Below are positions 34,850 to 47,368 of a stretch of 64,000 bases of DNA, in pieces. Source of the DNA: Monoplex corrugatus (taxonomy: Eukaryota > Mollusca > Gastropoda > Littorinimorpha > Ranellidae); NCBI GenBank assembly GCA_030674185.1, contig CM060307.1, forward strand, positions 48,183,681-48,247,680. Direction: 5' to 3'. The position numbers and the translations under genes are program-made. The first letter of the stretch is position 1, and each line of letters begins with the position of its first letter. Under the pieces are notes generated by a model. That model did not search any database, was not told the origin of the DNA, and worked only from the letters and a program-made list of their open reading frames with translations.

Positions 34850-36495
34850 CCAGCTCATTAGGGAGACAAAGCATATGTATGTGAAGACAGCACTACTGTA
34901 CCAGAAACATGTTCACTATATTTCTAATATTATGTGCATACTGACACACCTTGATTAAAATAATCAATTTGACATTTTTTGCTTTTCACAGTCAGTCTGT
35001 TTTCCTCAAATCAGACAGCAAAACTTGGAGTTACATCGACTTTCTCAAATGACTCATTGTTTTGTTTGTTTATTATTTTAGCTACTTTGTTAGCTTTCTT
35101 TGATAACAGCGTAGGCCTATTTATTTTAGTTTCCCCTAAAATTCAAGAACACATTTTAATCTTTCTAGCAAGATGCAAAATAGGGAGGGGCAGGGGGGGG
35201 TGGGGGAGAGCTGAAAGAAACTGGAGATGAATGGGGCACTCCCCAGAAAAGAATCACAGCTGAGGTTTTAAAGCTAAAAATTTGCAGTTTAAAACTCATT
35301 CATTAAGAATGTCAGTCTTCAATACAACAAACAAACAAACAAACAAACAAATTTAAAAAAAAAAAAAAGAAAGAGAGAAAAACAGAAAACTCTGTTTCAA
35401 GATGATTCAGATAGCACTTTGAAATGAATTTACATGGTTTTCTCCATTGCTTGTTCAGACTGGATTTGGAAATAATATATACAAGGTTTTGTCTACTGCT
35501 CCAGTTCAATAAAGAAATGATTGCCAAGAATGGAATATCGACAGAATGGAGTGGTAGCCCTATGGTTAAAAGCCACTGCCTAAGAAAACCAGGACTTTTC
35601 TCCCCCTCACATAGATCTTGAGTGATGGTCTAGGTGGTAGTTTTCAAATGAGACCGAAACTTCTCTCTCTAGAGTTGTTATTGTTGCTGTTCACACTGCT
35701 CAGTATGTTGCTGCCTACTCTACATGCTCCATCTCTAATGTCTGTGGTTTTTGTTTGTTTGTTTGTTTTTTGAAGTATTATTGTTAGTGTAAAGTTTCAA
35801 AGTGCTGTGACAATTCGGTGTTAAGTTATAAGTACATTCTTGCTGTTTATTGGATAACCCTCATTATCTAGTACTGTAAGCCGAACATTTAGCATCTAAC
35901 ATTTAGCTTTATCCATGACAAAATTGATACTGAAGGATTAATTTTAGCTAATTATTTGTTTTCATAAAATCAAACTACTGATCATAAAATGTACAGGTAC
36001 TAAAGGTTACTAAACCTGAAGCAGCAGGATTTAAGTAACTGAGCAAGTGGTTATGCCTATTACAGTATTTTCACACAGGGCAATAACTAAGTATAGCATA
36101 TATATAGTATATAGTATATAGTACACAGGACAAGACTTTCACACATGGAAATCATGAAGCATTTCACTGACATCATGCTCACCTGTTAGTTCTTTTTATG
36201 CACTGCATAGGCTCACATTGAGATTTCAAGGTCCATTTGACTTATACGCAGTTACTTCAAAAACTCATATATATTCCGTAATACTGTTTATTAAGAAGAA
36301 ACACCACCTTGATTGGGTGCAGAGAAGTATGTCTGATGGAATGAATGTTTTGAGTAAACCAGATAAATATGCTTTAACACTTAAGAAATTAAATGTAAAC
36401 ATGAGAATTGTTTCCCTGACATAGTGAAACTATCTTGCTCTGTAACATCTACTCCCCCCACTAAAATCACATATGAATTCATGGCATCCAGTTGA
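34850..36495. other. Region downstream of the DUF4773 gene
   Basis: Unique AT-rich sequence without a supported gene. A poly-G/AAAC patch occurs at 35185-35370. On the minus strand this follows the stop codon of the DUF4773 gene and may contain its 3' UTR. Confidence 0.5.
36287..36292 (-). promoter_or_regulatory. Candidate polyadenylation signal of DUF4773 gene
   Basis: TTTATT on the + strand, which is AATAAA on the minus strand, about 210 bp after the stop codon of the minus-strand gene. Position is plausible; untested. Confidence 0.35.
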
Positions 36496-36498
36496 AGT

Positions 36499-36734
36499 TC
36501 AAGTGAAATTTTCTCTCCTTGTGAACCTGGTTAGGGTCACCAGGATCTGGAAGCAGTCGACAGGGAAGGCTCCAATGGTCCTGTTGTACAGGTTCAGGCT
36601 TAGGTCTGTGCAGCCTAGTAGCTGTGTTTGGGCAGCGTTGTGTTCGTTGACCCTAAAGGTCATGTTGAAAAAATGTACGCAGATGTCAGCCACCTTTGGA
36701 AGAGAGCCCAGGCACATCAGGGGAGACTTGTCCG
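36499..36734 (-). CDS. DUF4773 membrane protein, exon 4 (terminal)
   Basis: The acceptor gtgtcacag|CGGACAAG completes an alanine codon with the previous exon (phase 1) and reads DKSPLMCLGSLPKVADICVH, then FFNMTFRVNEHNAAQTQLLG, then CTDLSLNLYNRTIGAFPVDC, ending RRENFT and TGA at 36499-36501. The P-L-x-C, C-V-x-F-F and C-x-DL blocks match the C-terminal half of DUF4773. A nearer-consensus acceptor 30 bp upstream (ttgttcag) would start out of phase and hit a stop, so I rejected it. Confidence 0.8.
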
Positions 36735-37029
36735 CTGTGACACCAAATATTATACTGAACAATAAAAAATAGTGTCAAAGATTTCAATGAAAAGATCTAA
36801 GTAAAATGTATCAGATAATAATTGTTAATTTCATAATCACACACCTAAAATCAGACATGTTACTTGCTGGCAGTTCCAAGCAAACATTTTAATAGTCAAA
36901 GTGATATTAACTATTTACAAAATCTAAGAAATTTAAACTATAGAGTTAAATGTTCATAATTTCAGAATATACACACAAACATAAACCAAACAATACATTA
37001 GAAATACACACATACAAATACACAGGAAA

Positions 37030-37179
37030 AAAACCCAATATCCTATCTATCTATCTGTTCGTTCGTTTGTTATTTCTTTATTGTCTACTTCTGTCTATCT
37101 AGATCAATCGATCGATCTATCTATTGATCTATCTATCTATCCATCCATCTTTATATCTATAGACATACACACACACACT

Positions 37180-37250
<71 letters not shown>

Positions 37251-37395
37251 CATATACATAGAGATAGATAGACAGATAGACAGACAGATAGTAGATAGTA
37301 ATAGATAGACAGATTAGGTAGATAGATGGATAGACAGACAGATAGATGGATAGACAGATAGATGGACAGATATATAATCTAAATAATCTAAGCAT
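37030..37395. repeat. (GATA/GACA)n and (TA)n microsatellites in DUF4773 intron
   Basis: ATCT/GATC repeats at 37040-37155, (TA)n at 37181-37249 and GATA/GACA repeats to 37390. The flanks are complementary (ATCT then AGAT), so the block can form a large hairpin around the TA core. Confidence 0.95.
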
Positions 37396-38221
37396 CAGTT
37401 AGGGGCAGCAGTGTAGACACCTCCTATACTGCTAATTATGCATGAATTGAAATGATCTGCTAAGTAAAGATAAAAATTGTATGTCTTCACTTTCTTTTGC
37501 CAAAAACAGACTCTAGCAGGAAATTAGTCTTTGTTGTTTGCATGAAGGAAGAAAAAAAAAAATCAAACCAAACCAAACAAAACTAAACAAAACCAAACCA
37601 AACCAAGAATATAAATTCATACGCAGTAAACTGGCTTTGCAAGATTTTATCTCAACAATATGATGTATCAAACAAACTGAAGTACGAAGCATCCTGGAGT
37701 TCAAGTTCATATTGCTTATAGCCCAGCCGACTACTAGAGCTGTATCAGAGCTAACACCAAATCAAAACAATAACCAGGTTAAGATAAAAGACAACAGTTA
37801 AAAACCATGCTCGCCATTAACCTTGCAAGTCTAAATTGCAATTAAAGAACAACAGCCGTAAAATAATATGAGGTGAAATTTATTGATCTCTTGTAAAAGG
37901 AAGCATCCTCAGTCATGTGACAGCAAAAGCATTGTATTCAGCATCAAATTGGATGTTCTTGTGGTGGTCATCTCTGCTTTTTCCTCTCAGCAGTATCAAT
38001 AAAAACACTGTCACTTACAAAATTGCTTTTTGGTAGTTTAAGATTTCTAAGGCTCTAATGAAAAGTGTGTTTTGAATGACACATCATAATCATGCTTCTT
38101 CCAGTTGTGGAATATTTCAGAAAATATATGCACACAATAAGAAATGAGATACATTTTGCATGGGTACACAGTAATTATGCAGACAATTATAGGTATGTAT
38201 TTAAACTGAATAAATACAGAC
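37396..38221. other. DUF4773 intron 3, left part
   Basis: Includes an AACCA run (37560-37605) and a short fragment of the SINE-like body family (37708-37760). No gene. Confidence 0.6.
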
Positions 38222-38279
38222 CTGATATATGGGCTTTGTGAACTACTTTTCCATCCAAAGAAAACTGAAGATCCAGTTC
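38222..38279 (-). CDS. DUF4773 membrane protein, exon 3
   Basis: This 58-nt exon lies between attctttcag and the donor ATCAG|GTCTGT. It enters phase 0 and leaves phase 1, reading ELDLQFSLDGKVVHKAHIS. This is the beta-strand pair (LxLxLxGKVxxxxxIS) typical of the middle of DUF4773. The phase choice is fixed by continuity on both sides. Confidence 0.78.
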
Positions 38280-38942
38280 CTGAAAGAATAATCCATATTT
38301 CATTTGTAACATCAACAACATGTGTAGTACAAATGGATTGCTTAAAATCAATAAATCATAAATAAAAGGTATGTTCAATCTGTGGCAGACATCTCAAGAA
38401 TGACTATCTGTAATCTGTGTAAAAGGGTCTGAAACTGATCTAACTGCTTTCCAGAGAACATAATCAGACACAGCCTTTCAAAATTGACCAACCTAACAAC
38501 CAATCTCACCTCCTCTCAAAATTAACAATACTACAATCTTAAGATTGAAATGTACAGTGAGTGGATACGGTTTAAATCTTCATTGTATACTTATTACAAG
38601 TAACCATTTGTATACAAACATGTTTGAAGCTTGTTAAACAGCAACCATTTTGAGAACATACACTAAACAGCAAACCTGATACCAAATTGTGAATACCATA
38701 AATCTAAAAACGAAATAAATCTCAGAATATGCTACACTCAAACCTGTAGTTTAAAGCATACTATTCATACCATAATTATAATATTACTAAGCATGTGTGC
38801 AAAGTGGAATTTTCTAAAAATGTTGACATGAAGTGTGATGAATAGATAACAGTTTGTGACCAACACCAACTGATAAGAAAAGCATTTTGGAAGCTGATAA
38901 CACATATGTAACTGTAAACACAAGATCACCCAGGACACCTAC

Positions 38943-39652
38943 GTGAGTTTTTGAAACAAAAGTGAAATTGGAGCAAGCTGTTGAATTGAGGTGTAATCTC
39001 TTGCTGGTGATCTGAGAGCAGCAGACACAGTAGCGTTCAAAGCAGTCACAATACCCAAACTTGAGTGGCATGGCATAGGTGAAGTTTGCAGTCCTGTTGC
39101 GTGAACTCAGCAATATAGGTCCGTTCAGATTGAGGGGGTCCACTTTGTTCAGAAACTGCGTTTCCTTCATAATGTGTCCTATGTCCTCAAATGACACACT
39201 CAAATTCCACTTGTGCTGCACAAACACCAGCTGGGGAAGCCACTTGGGTGCTGCACCAATCACTCCCAACTGTTCTAAAGTTTTGTTTTTTATTTTCTCA
39301 CCAATGTTCACTGTCTTGTTCTGCACTTTGATACCCAGTTCATAAGTCTTGTTTTTAACCTGATTGTCCATGGCTTTAATACTTAGCTTCTCACTTTCTT
39401 TCTTGTGATTTTCTGGTTTTTTAGTCTCTGCTGCTTTTTTACCATTATTATGATTTGTACCACTACCAGTCATGTTCTTGTGTGTGAGGTCATCTCGTGG
39501 AAAGTGAGGAGCTCGTAATACATTCAGCACAGATTCTTTTTGGTGACTGTCTCGATGTGTGGTTGTGGTATGTTTCCTTGTAACACCAACATGCTTCTGC
39601 TGACGTTCTTGAATGTGGAAACTTTCCTGTCCAGGGAACGACATTAAGTCAC
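38943..39652 (-). CDS. DUF4773 membrane protein, exon 2 (stalk and start of domain)
   Basis: This large exon starts after tttgtttcag and ends at CAC|GTAGGT, phase 0. Its first part (GDLMSFPGQESFHIQERQQK onward) is polar and basic, a probable extracellular stalk. Then come three spaced NKT sequons in a heptad-like stretch (VKNKTYELGIKVQNKTVNIG). Next is a conserved-looking APKWLPQLVFVQHKWNLSVS segment, then the Cys-rich opening of DUF4773 (FGYCDCFERYCVCCSQI, LHLNSTACSNFTF). The many N-glycosylation sequons fit an extracellular location. Confidence 0.82.
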
Positions 39653-39794
39653 CTGAAACAAATTTAATCATGGCAGTACAAGTCTTCACTTTAGAAACTA
39701 ATGACACCTAACAGTTTAATACTTAAGATCCAAGTGTGAGTGCTACTACTACTAATCTTACAATAGAAGTTACATCTACCATAAACACAACACC

Positions 39795-39840
39795 TGTTAT
39801 TGTGTGTGTGAGAGAGAGAGAGAGGGAGAGAGAGAGATAG

Positions 39841-39912
<72 letters not shown>

Positions 39913-39932
39913 TGTGTGCGTGTGTGTGTGTG

Positions 39933-39985
<53 letters not shown>
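39795..39985. repeat. GA, (GATA)n and (GT)n compound microsatellite
   Basis: GA repeats, then GATA at 39838-39898, GA, then GT to 39983. It lies in intron 1 of the DUF4773 gene. Confidence 0.95.
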
Positions 39986-39986
<1 letters not shown>

Positions 39987-40057
39987 TATTAGTGTGTCAG
40001 TACAGTACATTCTGTGTCATATAATATGTGTAATGCACAATTAATCTAAATATTAGG

Positions 40058-41630
40058 CAGATGGCAGATGACAGAAATGCACAACACATTATAACTTATA
40101 TAAGAAAGAACTTTGAAGGACCACCCATAATGAAGGATGAAGTTAGAGCAGCACTGAAAAAGATGAAACAGGAAAAGCCCCAGGACCAGACAACATTACC
40201 ACAGAGATGACTGAAGCCCTGGAGGAATTCGGTATTGAAAAAATAACAGTCCTCCTAAATGAAATTTACGACACTGGAAAAATCCCCAAAGATCAATTTT
40301 CATTGCACTTCCAAAGAAGACAGGGGCTATAGAATGCGAACTCCATCACACAATCAGTTTGATGAGTCATGTAACCAAGATCCTATTAAGAATAATCATG
40401 ATGAGGACAAGGAATAGAATCAAAAGAGAAATAGCAGATGAACAGTGTGGATTTGTGGAAGGGAAAGGAACTATCAATGCCATATATATCCTAATGTCTA
40501 TCATAGAGAGGTCAATCAAGGTGAACAAGGATTTATATTTATGCTTTGTTGACTATACCAAGGCTTCCGATCGGGTAAGACATGAAGAATTGATCAACCA
40601 ACTAGAAAGACTCAATATTGATGGAAAAGATCTACGAATAATCAGAAATACGTATTGGGAACAAACAGCTGCAATGAGAATAAAAAACGATACAAGCTCT
40701 TTCCAAAATATCAAAAGAGGAGTCACACAGGGTTGTGTTTTGTCACCAGATCTGTTTTCACTTTACAGCGAAAACATCATGAGAAACCTAAAGACCCTGG
40801 ATTAAAGGTTGGAGGAAAAATGATAACAAACATTCCATATGCAGATGACACCGTGCTAATTGCAGAAAATGAAAGGGACTACAAAACCTTGTGAATAAAC
40901 AAAGTTTGAAATAGAAAGCAAAGGTAAGGGGTTGGAACTAAACAGCAGGAAGACTGAAGTCATGGTGATCAATAAAAAACATGAAATCCCCTCATGCAAA
41001 ATAACAGCAAACGGCACAACCTTGAGACAAGTTGATAAGTTTACATACCTGGGAATGATCATTTCACCAGATGGCAGATGCACATCAGAAATAGCCAGCA
41101 GAATCGGCCAAGCCAAAACAACATTCAATAAGATGGAAAACATTCTACCCAACAAATGCCTATCAATTAACATCAGGAAGAGAGTTCTTGAATGTTATAT
41201 AGAACCAATACCGTTGTATGGTTGTGAGGTGTGGACAGTCAACAAGCAAAGCCAGAACAAGATTGAGGCAGCCGAGATGTGGTTTCTGAGAAGGATGTTG
41301 AGAGTTCCATGGACAGCAAAGAAAACAAACCAGACAGTCTTGATGGAGGCTGACACAAGTAGATTATTCATAAAGAAGATTAGGAAAAGGCAGGCAACAT
41401 TCATAGGCCATTTTATGAGGAAAGGGGAATTGGAACACCTGGTCACAACGGGAAAGCTGGAGGGAAGGAGAGCACTGGGTAGACCCAGGAAGAAGATACT
41501 AAACGGACTTGCAGATTGGCTGAAGAAAAGGAGGGTGGAAGAGATGCTTGAGGCAACAAGAGATAGAGACAGATGGAAGTCCATAATCACCAACACCATG
41601 CGGCAAGGCACCTGATGATGATGATGATGA
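40058..41630 (+). mobile_element. RTE-type LINE, degenerate RT to 3' end
   Basis: The longest RTE copy here. Pieces in shifting frames: IMKDEVRAALKKMK, then EQCGFVEGKGTINAIYILMS, LYLCFVDYTKASDRVRHEEL, KRGVTQGCVLSPDLFSLYSE, then IPYADDTVLIAENERD (catalytic YADD). This is followed by a 227-codon C-terminal frame (40932-41615) with YLGMIISPDGRCTSEIASRI and YGCEVWTVNKQSQNKIEAAE. A gatgatgatgatga tail closes it. At least two frameshifts or stops separate the RT motifs, so it is dead. It is 5' truncated and antisense to the DUF4773 gene within its intron 1. Confidence 0.88.
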
Positions 41631-41788
41631 CAATTAATCTACATGAGTTTGGAGAATTGTGCAATATAATTTCTAACCAGTATTCATATAATGCTAAGTT
41701 ACTAAATCTTGAAAAAACAAAACAAAGTGCATTATGATTATTGTAACAACCAGACAAAGATATCTGCATAATAAACTATCTCCATTAA

Positions 41789-43257
41789 CCAGTTCAGTGC
41801 CTATAAGCCGTCAGCTGACGTTGCACAAAAGGTGTTGCTATATTGCCTAAGAGCCGTCCGCTGACGTTGCAGGAGTTTTCCGATTTTTCGTTCACAACTG
41901 TGTGAGCCAGTCAGCACACAGAAACACTGCACACTGAGCTATATGTGTCTACAATATAAAAATAGGATGTAAATTAGGATACGTCATAGGGAAGACACTT
42001 TTATTGTCGCTAATGATTTGGTAACTGGACCACGTGAAGTGGAGCACAATGGCGACGCAACCTTCGACAAGCCGAACGGTGGCTCACGTCAGCGGACTTC
42101 CACGACTCTAGAGGCCGTTCAAATGATTTTACAGCATGATGACGATGAGAGAATTTGTTATCTGATCATTCGCTTCAACATGAGGGTGGAGAAAGTAACA
42201 ATGACCACGCCGACATTCAACGCTTGCTGGCTGAATCGATGCAAGCAGACGATAACAAGTACGAGTCAGACCGCGACTGCCGTGGTCAGTGCGAGTGGCG
42301 AGCGCGCAGGCCGTGACACTTCGGACTTTGGACCCAACAGCAGTGAACGTGATGGTACATGGTGAGATGGGTCACGCACGTGTTCGTGGTGTGGGAAGGG
42401 GGGAAGATGAGAAGGGGGAGAGGTGCAGAGGAGCTGTGCCCCAGTTAGACGGCATGGCAGGGGGCGTGGCGATCAGCGAAGTGTTTCGCTCACTGAAAAT
42501 CTGTTGGCCTCCAAATGGACAACAGTCAGACATTCCTCAATTTTTATGAAATCCAGGATTGAAAGTGGGAACTGGTGACGTGTGCTATGCTTTTTCAAGC
42601 TGTTTCTGACTGATGAGCATGAGCTGATTGACTTATTTGAATAAGGATTCTGATTCTGGGCTTATTTTCTCTTGTTTTGATTGCAGAACCTGAAGAACAG
42701 AGAGAACCAATTCATGAGTGTCATGTAGTTTGATTGTTCAGTGTCTGAGTACACTGACTGTCATGTAGTTTGACTGTTCAGTGTCTAGTACAATCACTTT
42801 TATGTTTACCGAAACCAGGTCTATCATTGATGGGATGGTTACTTACTTATTTGTCTGCATGGGTTTAGTATCGTTTCATAAACATTTTATGATGTCATAT
42901 GTTTTGTTTTCATTTATGTATGTAAACTGACAACAAACAAGTCATTTTCAGCTGTTTTTTTTGTTTGTTTGTGTGTTGGGTATCAATCTGTAGAGATGGA
43001 AACTTACTTTTTAGACAACACAAAAAAATTATTTCCACTTTGGAATGCCTGGACAGGTCTTTGCAATCAAGCTAAGAGAAAAATAAGCACAGATTCAGAA
43101 TCCTCGTTCATTTTCCTTCAAAAAACACTGATGTTTCTTTGTTGTATCTCTTACAGTTTTTGCACTAGAATTTTTTGTTAATTATTACCCTCGAATCCTC
43201 AAAATTCCCCGGCAATGGGGAAGCACATGTTTACGTTTTTCTCTGGCACTGAAAGGG
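41789..43257. mobile_element. Degenerate piggyBac-like element
   Basis: Flanked by TTAA (41785-41788 and 43258-43261) with matching inverted ends: ccagttcagtgcc on the left and the reverse complement ccctttcagtgcc on the right. Such TTAA target sites with short TIRs starting CC are the piggyBac hallmark. Inside, an ATGGCGACGCAACCTTCGAC start and a shifted frame with TLEAVQMILQHDDDE recall the acidic N-terminus of piggyBac transposases. No catalytic core is preserved; frames are below 120 codons. A 70-bp direct repeat (tgtcatgtagtttga) lies at 42718-42790. Confidence 0.7.
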
Positions 43258-43261
43258 TTAA

Positions 43262-44235
43262 CTTTATCATTTAAATTTCATGCTAGTGAAAAGGTTTCAG
43301 GGCATTGGCATTTTGGGATTATAATAGATAACCAACTAAAACCAGAAGCCTACATTATGTATAAATATTGATAGATATATATATACATATTATATATATA
43401 TCTAATTGAGGAATTTTACAGCCAAAAATGTTATCTGACCAGTGCTATACTGAATTTCTGAAGCTTAAAATTGTTACTCATTCTTCTATGCCCATATTAT
43501 GTCTAAAATAAATTATGTTTCAAACATTTGGGATAACTGTGGAAAAGAACATACGGGCAAAAATAACCCTGAATCTGTAAATATGTGCAAGTTCTCGACA
43601 AAGAAGCAAGATGGTTCCAGAGGGGAGTAAAGGAGGCAGTTTACATCGCCGCAAGGAACCCCACCCTCAACCGTGACCGTGGCCGACACAACCTGCCATC
43701 GGTGTACTCCTCACTTACTCAGTCACACTGTCGTGAGTTCGCTCACGGCAGTGCGCACTGAAGCCAGTTCTCAACCCAGCAGTTGTGCTGAAGAAGTCGG
43801 CTGGATCGCCGATGAAAGCTACGCAGTAGGTAGCCTTTTTTGTAACTGAGAACCAGGTTCAACCAGGTAGCCATTATGCAAAAAAAATTTCATTTTTGTG
43901 AGTTACAATGGAGTCCACCTTAAGAGAGCCTGCCTACAAAACATTTCCAACAATAGTGTACTTTATTTTTATTTTCCTTGCCCACTTCCTTCTCTTTCCC
44001 TCTTGTAAAACACAAAATCTATAATCACACATTTGAGAACTAATGTTTCTTTGTATGAAAGTGGTGTTGTTTCCCAAAGGCCAAGCTTGTTAAACTTAAT
44101 GCTACACAATTTTGCTCTGCAATGAACATGTGGCCAAGAATGGTATGAAAGCATCATACACTGTGTGTATTGTACAGCAATCAGCATGATGTAACATCAG
44201 AAGTGATGTGTATATGCAGTTTGTGCATGTTTTGT
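43262..44235. other. Intron sequence, no gene seen
   Basis: AT-rich with a TATA run (43375-43400). The block at about 43610-43880 is GC-richer (gccgcaaggaaccccaccct, cggctggatcgccgatgaaa) and may be another dispersed repeat. No supported reading frame. Confidence 0.5.
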
Positions 44236-44244
44236 ATGCATGCA

Positions 44245-44296
<52 letters not shown>

Positions 44297-44840
44297 TATC
44301 TGGCTTCGTCAATGACTGCATCATAAAACTGGCTGGTAAGCGAGAATGATGTATACAACTGGGAATGTTGCGAATACCTTAAATCCACCCGCAAGGCAAC
44401 AAACAATCAGCACTGTGTAAGGTCAGTGACTTTTCTTGTTTGTAGAGCTCTATTGTGAACTACTGCTATAAAGAATACAGTTCCACCTCAACTGAATTTC
44501 CTTGTAAATGAAATCCACTGTACATGACTGATTTACCTATCAACTTATCAAGTGCTGAATCTTTCAACTTTCCTAAAATGATTAAAGACATAAACGAGCA
44601 TGAGCGCACATGTTTGTGTGTGTGTATGACTATGAGTGTCACTGTCAGTGTGTGTGTATGTCACATGTGCATGAGTCATTGAGTGTGTGTGTCACTGTGT
44701 GTGCGAAGAGAGAATCTGAAAGCAAGCAAATGAATGTCACTGTGTCACAGTGTGCGTGTGCACGCGCGCGCGTGTGTGTGTGTGTGTGTGTGTTTGTGTG
44801 CGCGCATGATGTGCGCCTGCACATCAGAACAGAGCTGAGT
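44236..44840. repeat. (GT)n tracts near the DUF4773 first exon
   Basis: GT tracts at 44246-44293 and 44755-44795 with TGTG-rich sequence between 44610 and 44760. Short Cys-Val frames are artefacts. Confidence 0.9.
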
Positions 44841-44976
44841 TGAGTAAGTAACCGTCACTACGGGCAGTCATCAGTCAATCTGTATTCAGTCAATCAGTGA
44901 GTGCATGTGAGGGTGTACTGCGTCTGCGTCCCGTGATCGTCTGAAGTATCTAAGCATAGATTTACGTCTTTCTTAC

Positions 44977-45073
44977 CTTTTGGAGGCAATGAAAATAATA
45001 AATAGATCAAGGAAACAAAACACACAATCAGCAAAACAACGAAGACACGTTTCTGCCGACGAATAACTGCCAT
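44977..45073 (-). CDS. DUF4773 type II membrane protein, exon 1 (signal anchor)
   Basis: ATG at 45073 reads MAVIRRQKRVFVVLLIVCFV and SLIYLLFSLPPK, with donor AAAAG|GTAAGA in phase 1. The basic N-terminus followed by about 20 hydrophobic residues is a signal anchor, so the protein is predicted to be type II with its C-terminus outside the cell or in the lumen. Joined to exons 2-4 the CDS is 1101 nt (366 residues). DUF4773 proteins are secreted or membrane cysteine-rich proteins of invertebrates with no established function. The first intron is 5.3 kb and holds a CA/GATA tract, an RTE LINE copy and a piggyBac relic. Promoter elements are not evident. Confidence 0.75.
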
Positions 45074-45799
45074 GATGCAAAGTTGTTTGCGTCACGTGAT
45101 ATTGCTTAGAGTAGTGTCCCTTCCCGAGGCTCGGAGTGGAGTGAGGTAGGGACACCGTCGGCGCAGTGCGTTGTACTGTTAGCATTCTTGATTTATTTAT
45201 TTATTTATTTTATTTTTATGACGACCGTAAGATAGCAGTGGCTTTGCATATAAACCAAAATCTGAATGCTAAGGCATATGTTCTGAATTAAAACTTTCAG
45301 AGTCAGGAGAGTTTGGCCTTTGTGGTTGTTTTAGAAGATTAAAAGCAGGTACTGAGGTAGGCAGTCTTGACTTTAGTCCCATAAAATAAGCCGATGAGGG
45401 TAAAAGCAACGAAGACTTGCATTGCAGTGACAAGGACAAAGAGAAGAGAGCAACAGATAGACAACACACACAAACACGCACACACACACTTTTTTTTTTA
45501 AAGCAGACAGAATGAACTCCGTGTCTGGTCTGTTACATCAAAAACGAAACAAACCTTCAAAGCAAAAACTGCTATGGGATTGGGGAGAACGGGTGAGGGG
45601 AGAGACAGAGACCCAAAGCGTTCTGCCAGTCTGTTCGGTCCTCCACAAGGTTAGGTTAGGTCTTCGACCTTTGTGGAGTGCTGCCACCCAATTTTTGGAT
45701 GGCTCATTCTGCACGTGTTTTGACAGTCCTCTCCAACTGCTGTCCTAAGCAGCAAGTGTGATGAGGTTTTACACACAGAACAAAACGATCGTCTCTTGC

Positions 45800-45872
45800 T
45801 TTGGGAGCAGACCTTCCGCTGGCAGAGCACTCTGGGAGGGTCACCAAGGAGAGACCTTTTCTGCTCCCAAAG
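45800..45872. repeat. Imperfect inverted repeat
   Basis: ctttgggagcaga near 45800 pairs with tctgctcccaaag ending near 45872, and further ctccc/gggag complementarity lies inside. It may be a small fold-back element. The rest of 45190-46090 shows no gene. Confidence 0.5.
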
Positions 45873-46089
45873 ACATTATGTAAAGAAAAACAGTTCTTTT
45901 ACGACGTCTTTGCCTGCTCCCCATCTCCCCATTTTTTCCCCCGAGCAGTGTGTGCCGCAAAAGTTTCTATATCGTTCGTGTTATTGTAAATGAGACAGTT
46001 CATTCTGTGAAGTAAAACATCTTTTGTACAAAAGGGCAGAGGTTCACCTACGTACATTCTTTTCAAAACAGATATAGATGTAAGCACAC

Positions 46090-46148
46090 ACATCACACAC
46101 ACACATACACACGCATGCACGCACACACGCACGCACGCACACGCACGC

Positions 46149-46206
<58 letters not shown>

Positions 46207-46222
46207 ACACACACACACTTAG
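46090..46222. repeat. (CA)n microsatellite
   Basis: CA and CACG repeats; no gene. Confidence 0.96.
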
Positions 46223-46339
46223 ATATCCCTCCAGTCGACGTTAAATGTTCTGATAATTAATTCTTTTAAAGCAAGTGTTTCAGCCCTTAACTCCTGACAC
46301 TCCCTAGTATACACTTAATTCTTTATTGGAAGCTTTCTC

Positions 46340-46745
46340 AGAAAAAAATGATTACAAAAGAATTGACTCAGCAGAGATTTGGTTTTATCGGAGACTACTA
46401 CTTGTCAAATGGACAAATAGAAAAACTAATGAAAGTGTCCTAGAAGAACTTGATTCCACTAGAAAATTACTAGCAGACATCAACAAGAGAAGACTAAAAT
46501 ACACTGGCCATGTGTCACGTAACAAGAACACGGACCTCATGGCAACCATGTTTCAAGTAAAAACAGAAGCAAAAAGGAAGAAAGGCAGACCTCCAATCCC
46601 ATACATCTAGAACAACCAACATCAGTGGCCAAACTATTCAAAAATTTGTCCTCAAAAGCCAAGACAGAGCCGTTTGGAGGAGAGTGACGGTGTCAAAGAG
46701 TGCAGCGACCAACACTGAACTTGGTGATGCCGACAGGTGATACAG
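46340..46745 (+). mobile_element. RTE LINE fragment, second subfamily
   Basis: Reads SAEIWFYRRLLLVKWTNRKT, NESVLEELDSTRKLLADINK, RRLKYTGHVSRNKNTDLMAT and KKGRPPIPYI, then a stop, with recognisable remnants to about 46740. Same subfamily as 10965-11645. Confidence 0.8.
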
Positions 46746-46821
46746 ATGAGACTTTATTCCATCTATACTTTTCAGTGCATGTCCAGAGCCTTTTTCCAAG
46801 TCATCACTGAAGACATAAATC

Positions 46822-46912
46822 CTCTCTCTCTCTCTTTCTCTCTCTCTCTCCCCTCCCTCCCTCTCTCTCTGTCACAGACACGCACACAAACTCCACACAC
46901 GCATGCACTTGA

Positions 46913-46979
<67 letters not shown>

Positions 46980-47182
46980 CTCTCTCTCTCTCTCACATAC
47001 ACACACACACACATCCACACACGCATGCACGTGAATACACACACAAACAACACATCCGGACACACACACACACACACACACAACACACACATCACACACA
47101 CACACACATCCACACACACATACACACACATCCACACATGCATGCACGTGAATACACACTTAAACACACATACATCCGGATA

Positions 47183-47219
<37 letters not shown>

Positions 47220-47296
47220 CCACACACATACAAATCCACACAATACACACACACACACATCCACACAATACACACACACACACACACACGAACATA

Positions 47297-47339
<43 letters not shown>

Positions 47340-47368
47340 CACACACACACACACACAAACGCACTCAA
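46822..47368. repeat. (CT)n and (CA)n compound satellite
   Basis: CT runs to 46872, then CA runs interleaved with catgcacgtgaatacacac and catccggacacac motifs. Very long His/Thr frames are artefacts. Confidence 0.96.

Noticed and set aside
38814..38942. Continuation of the DUF4773 exon 2 frame to 38814
   Set aside because: The frame stays open past CAC|GTAGGT, but the residues after KTH do not resemble the domain, whereas exon 3 continues it in phase.
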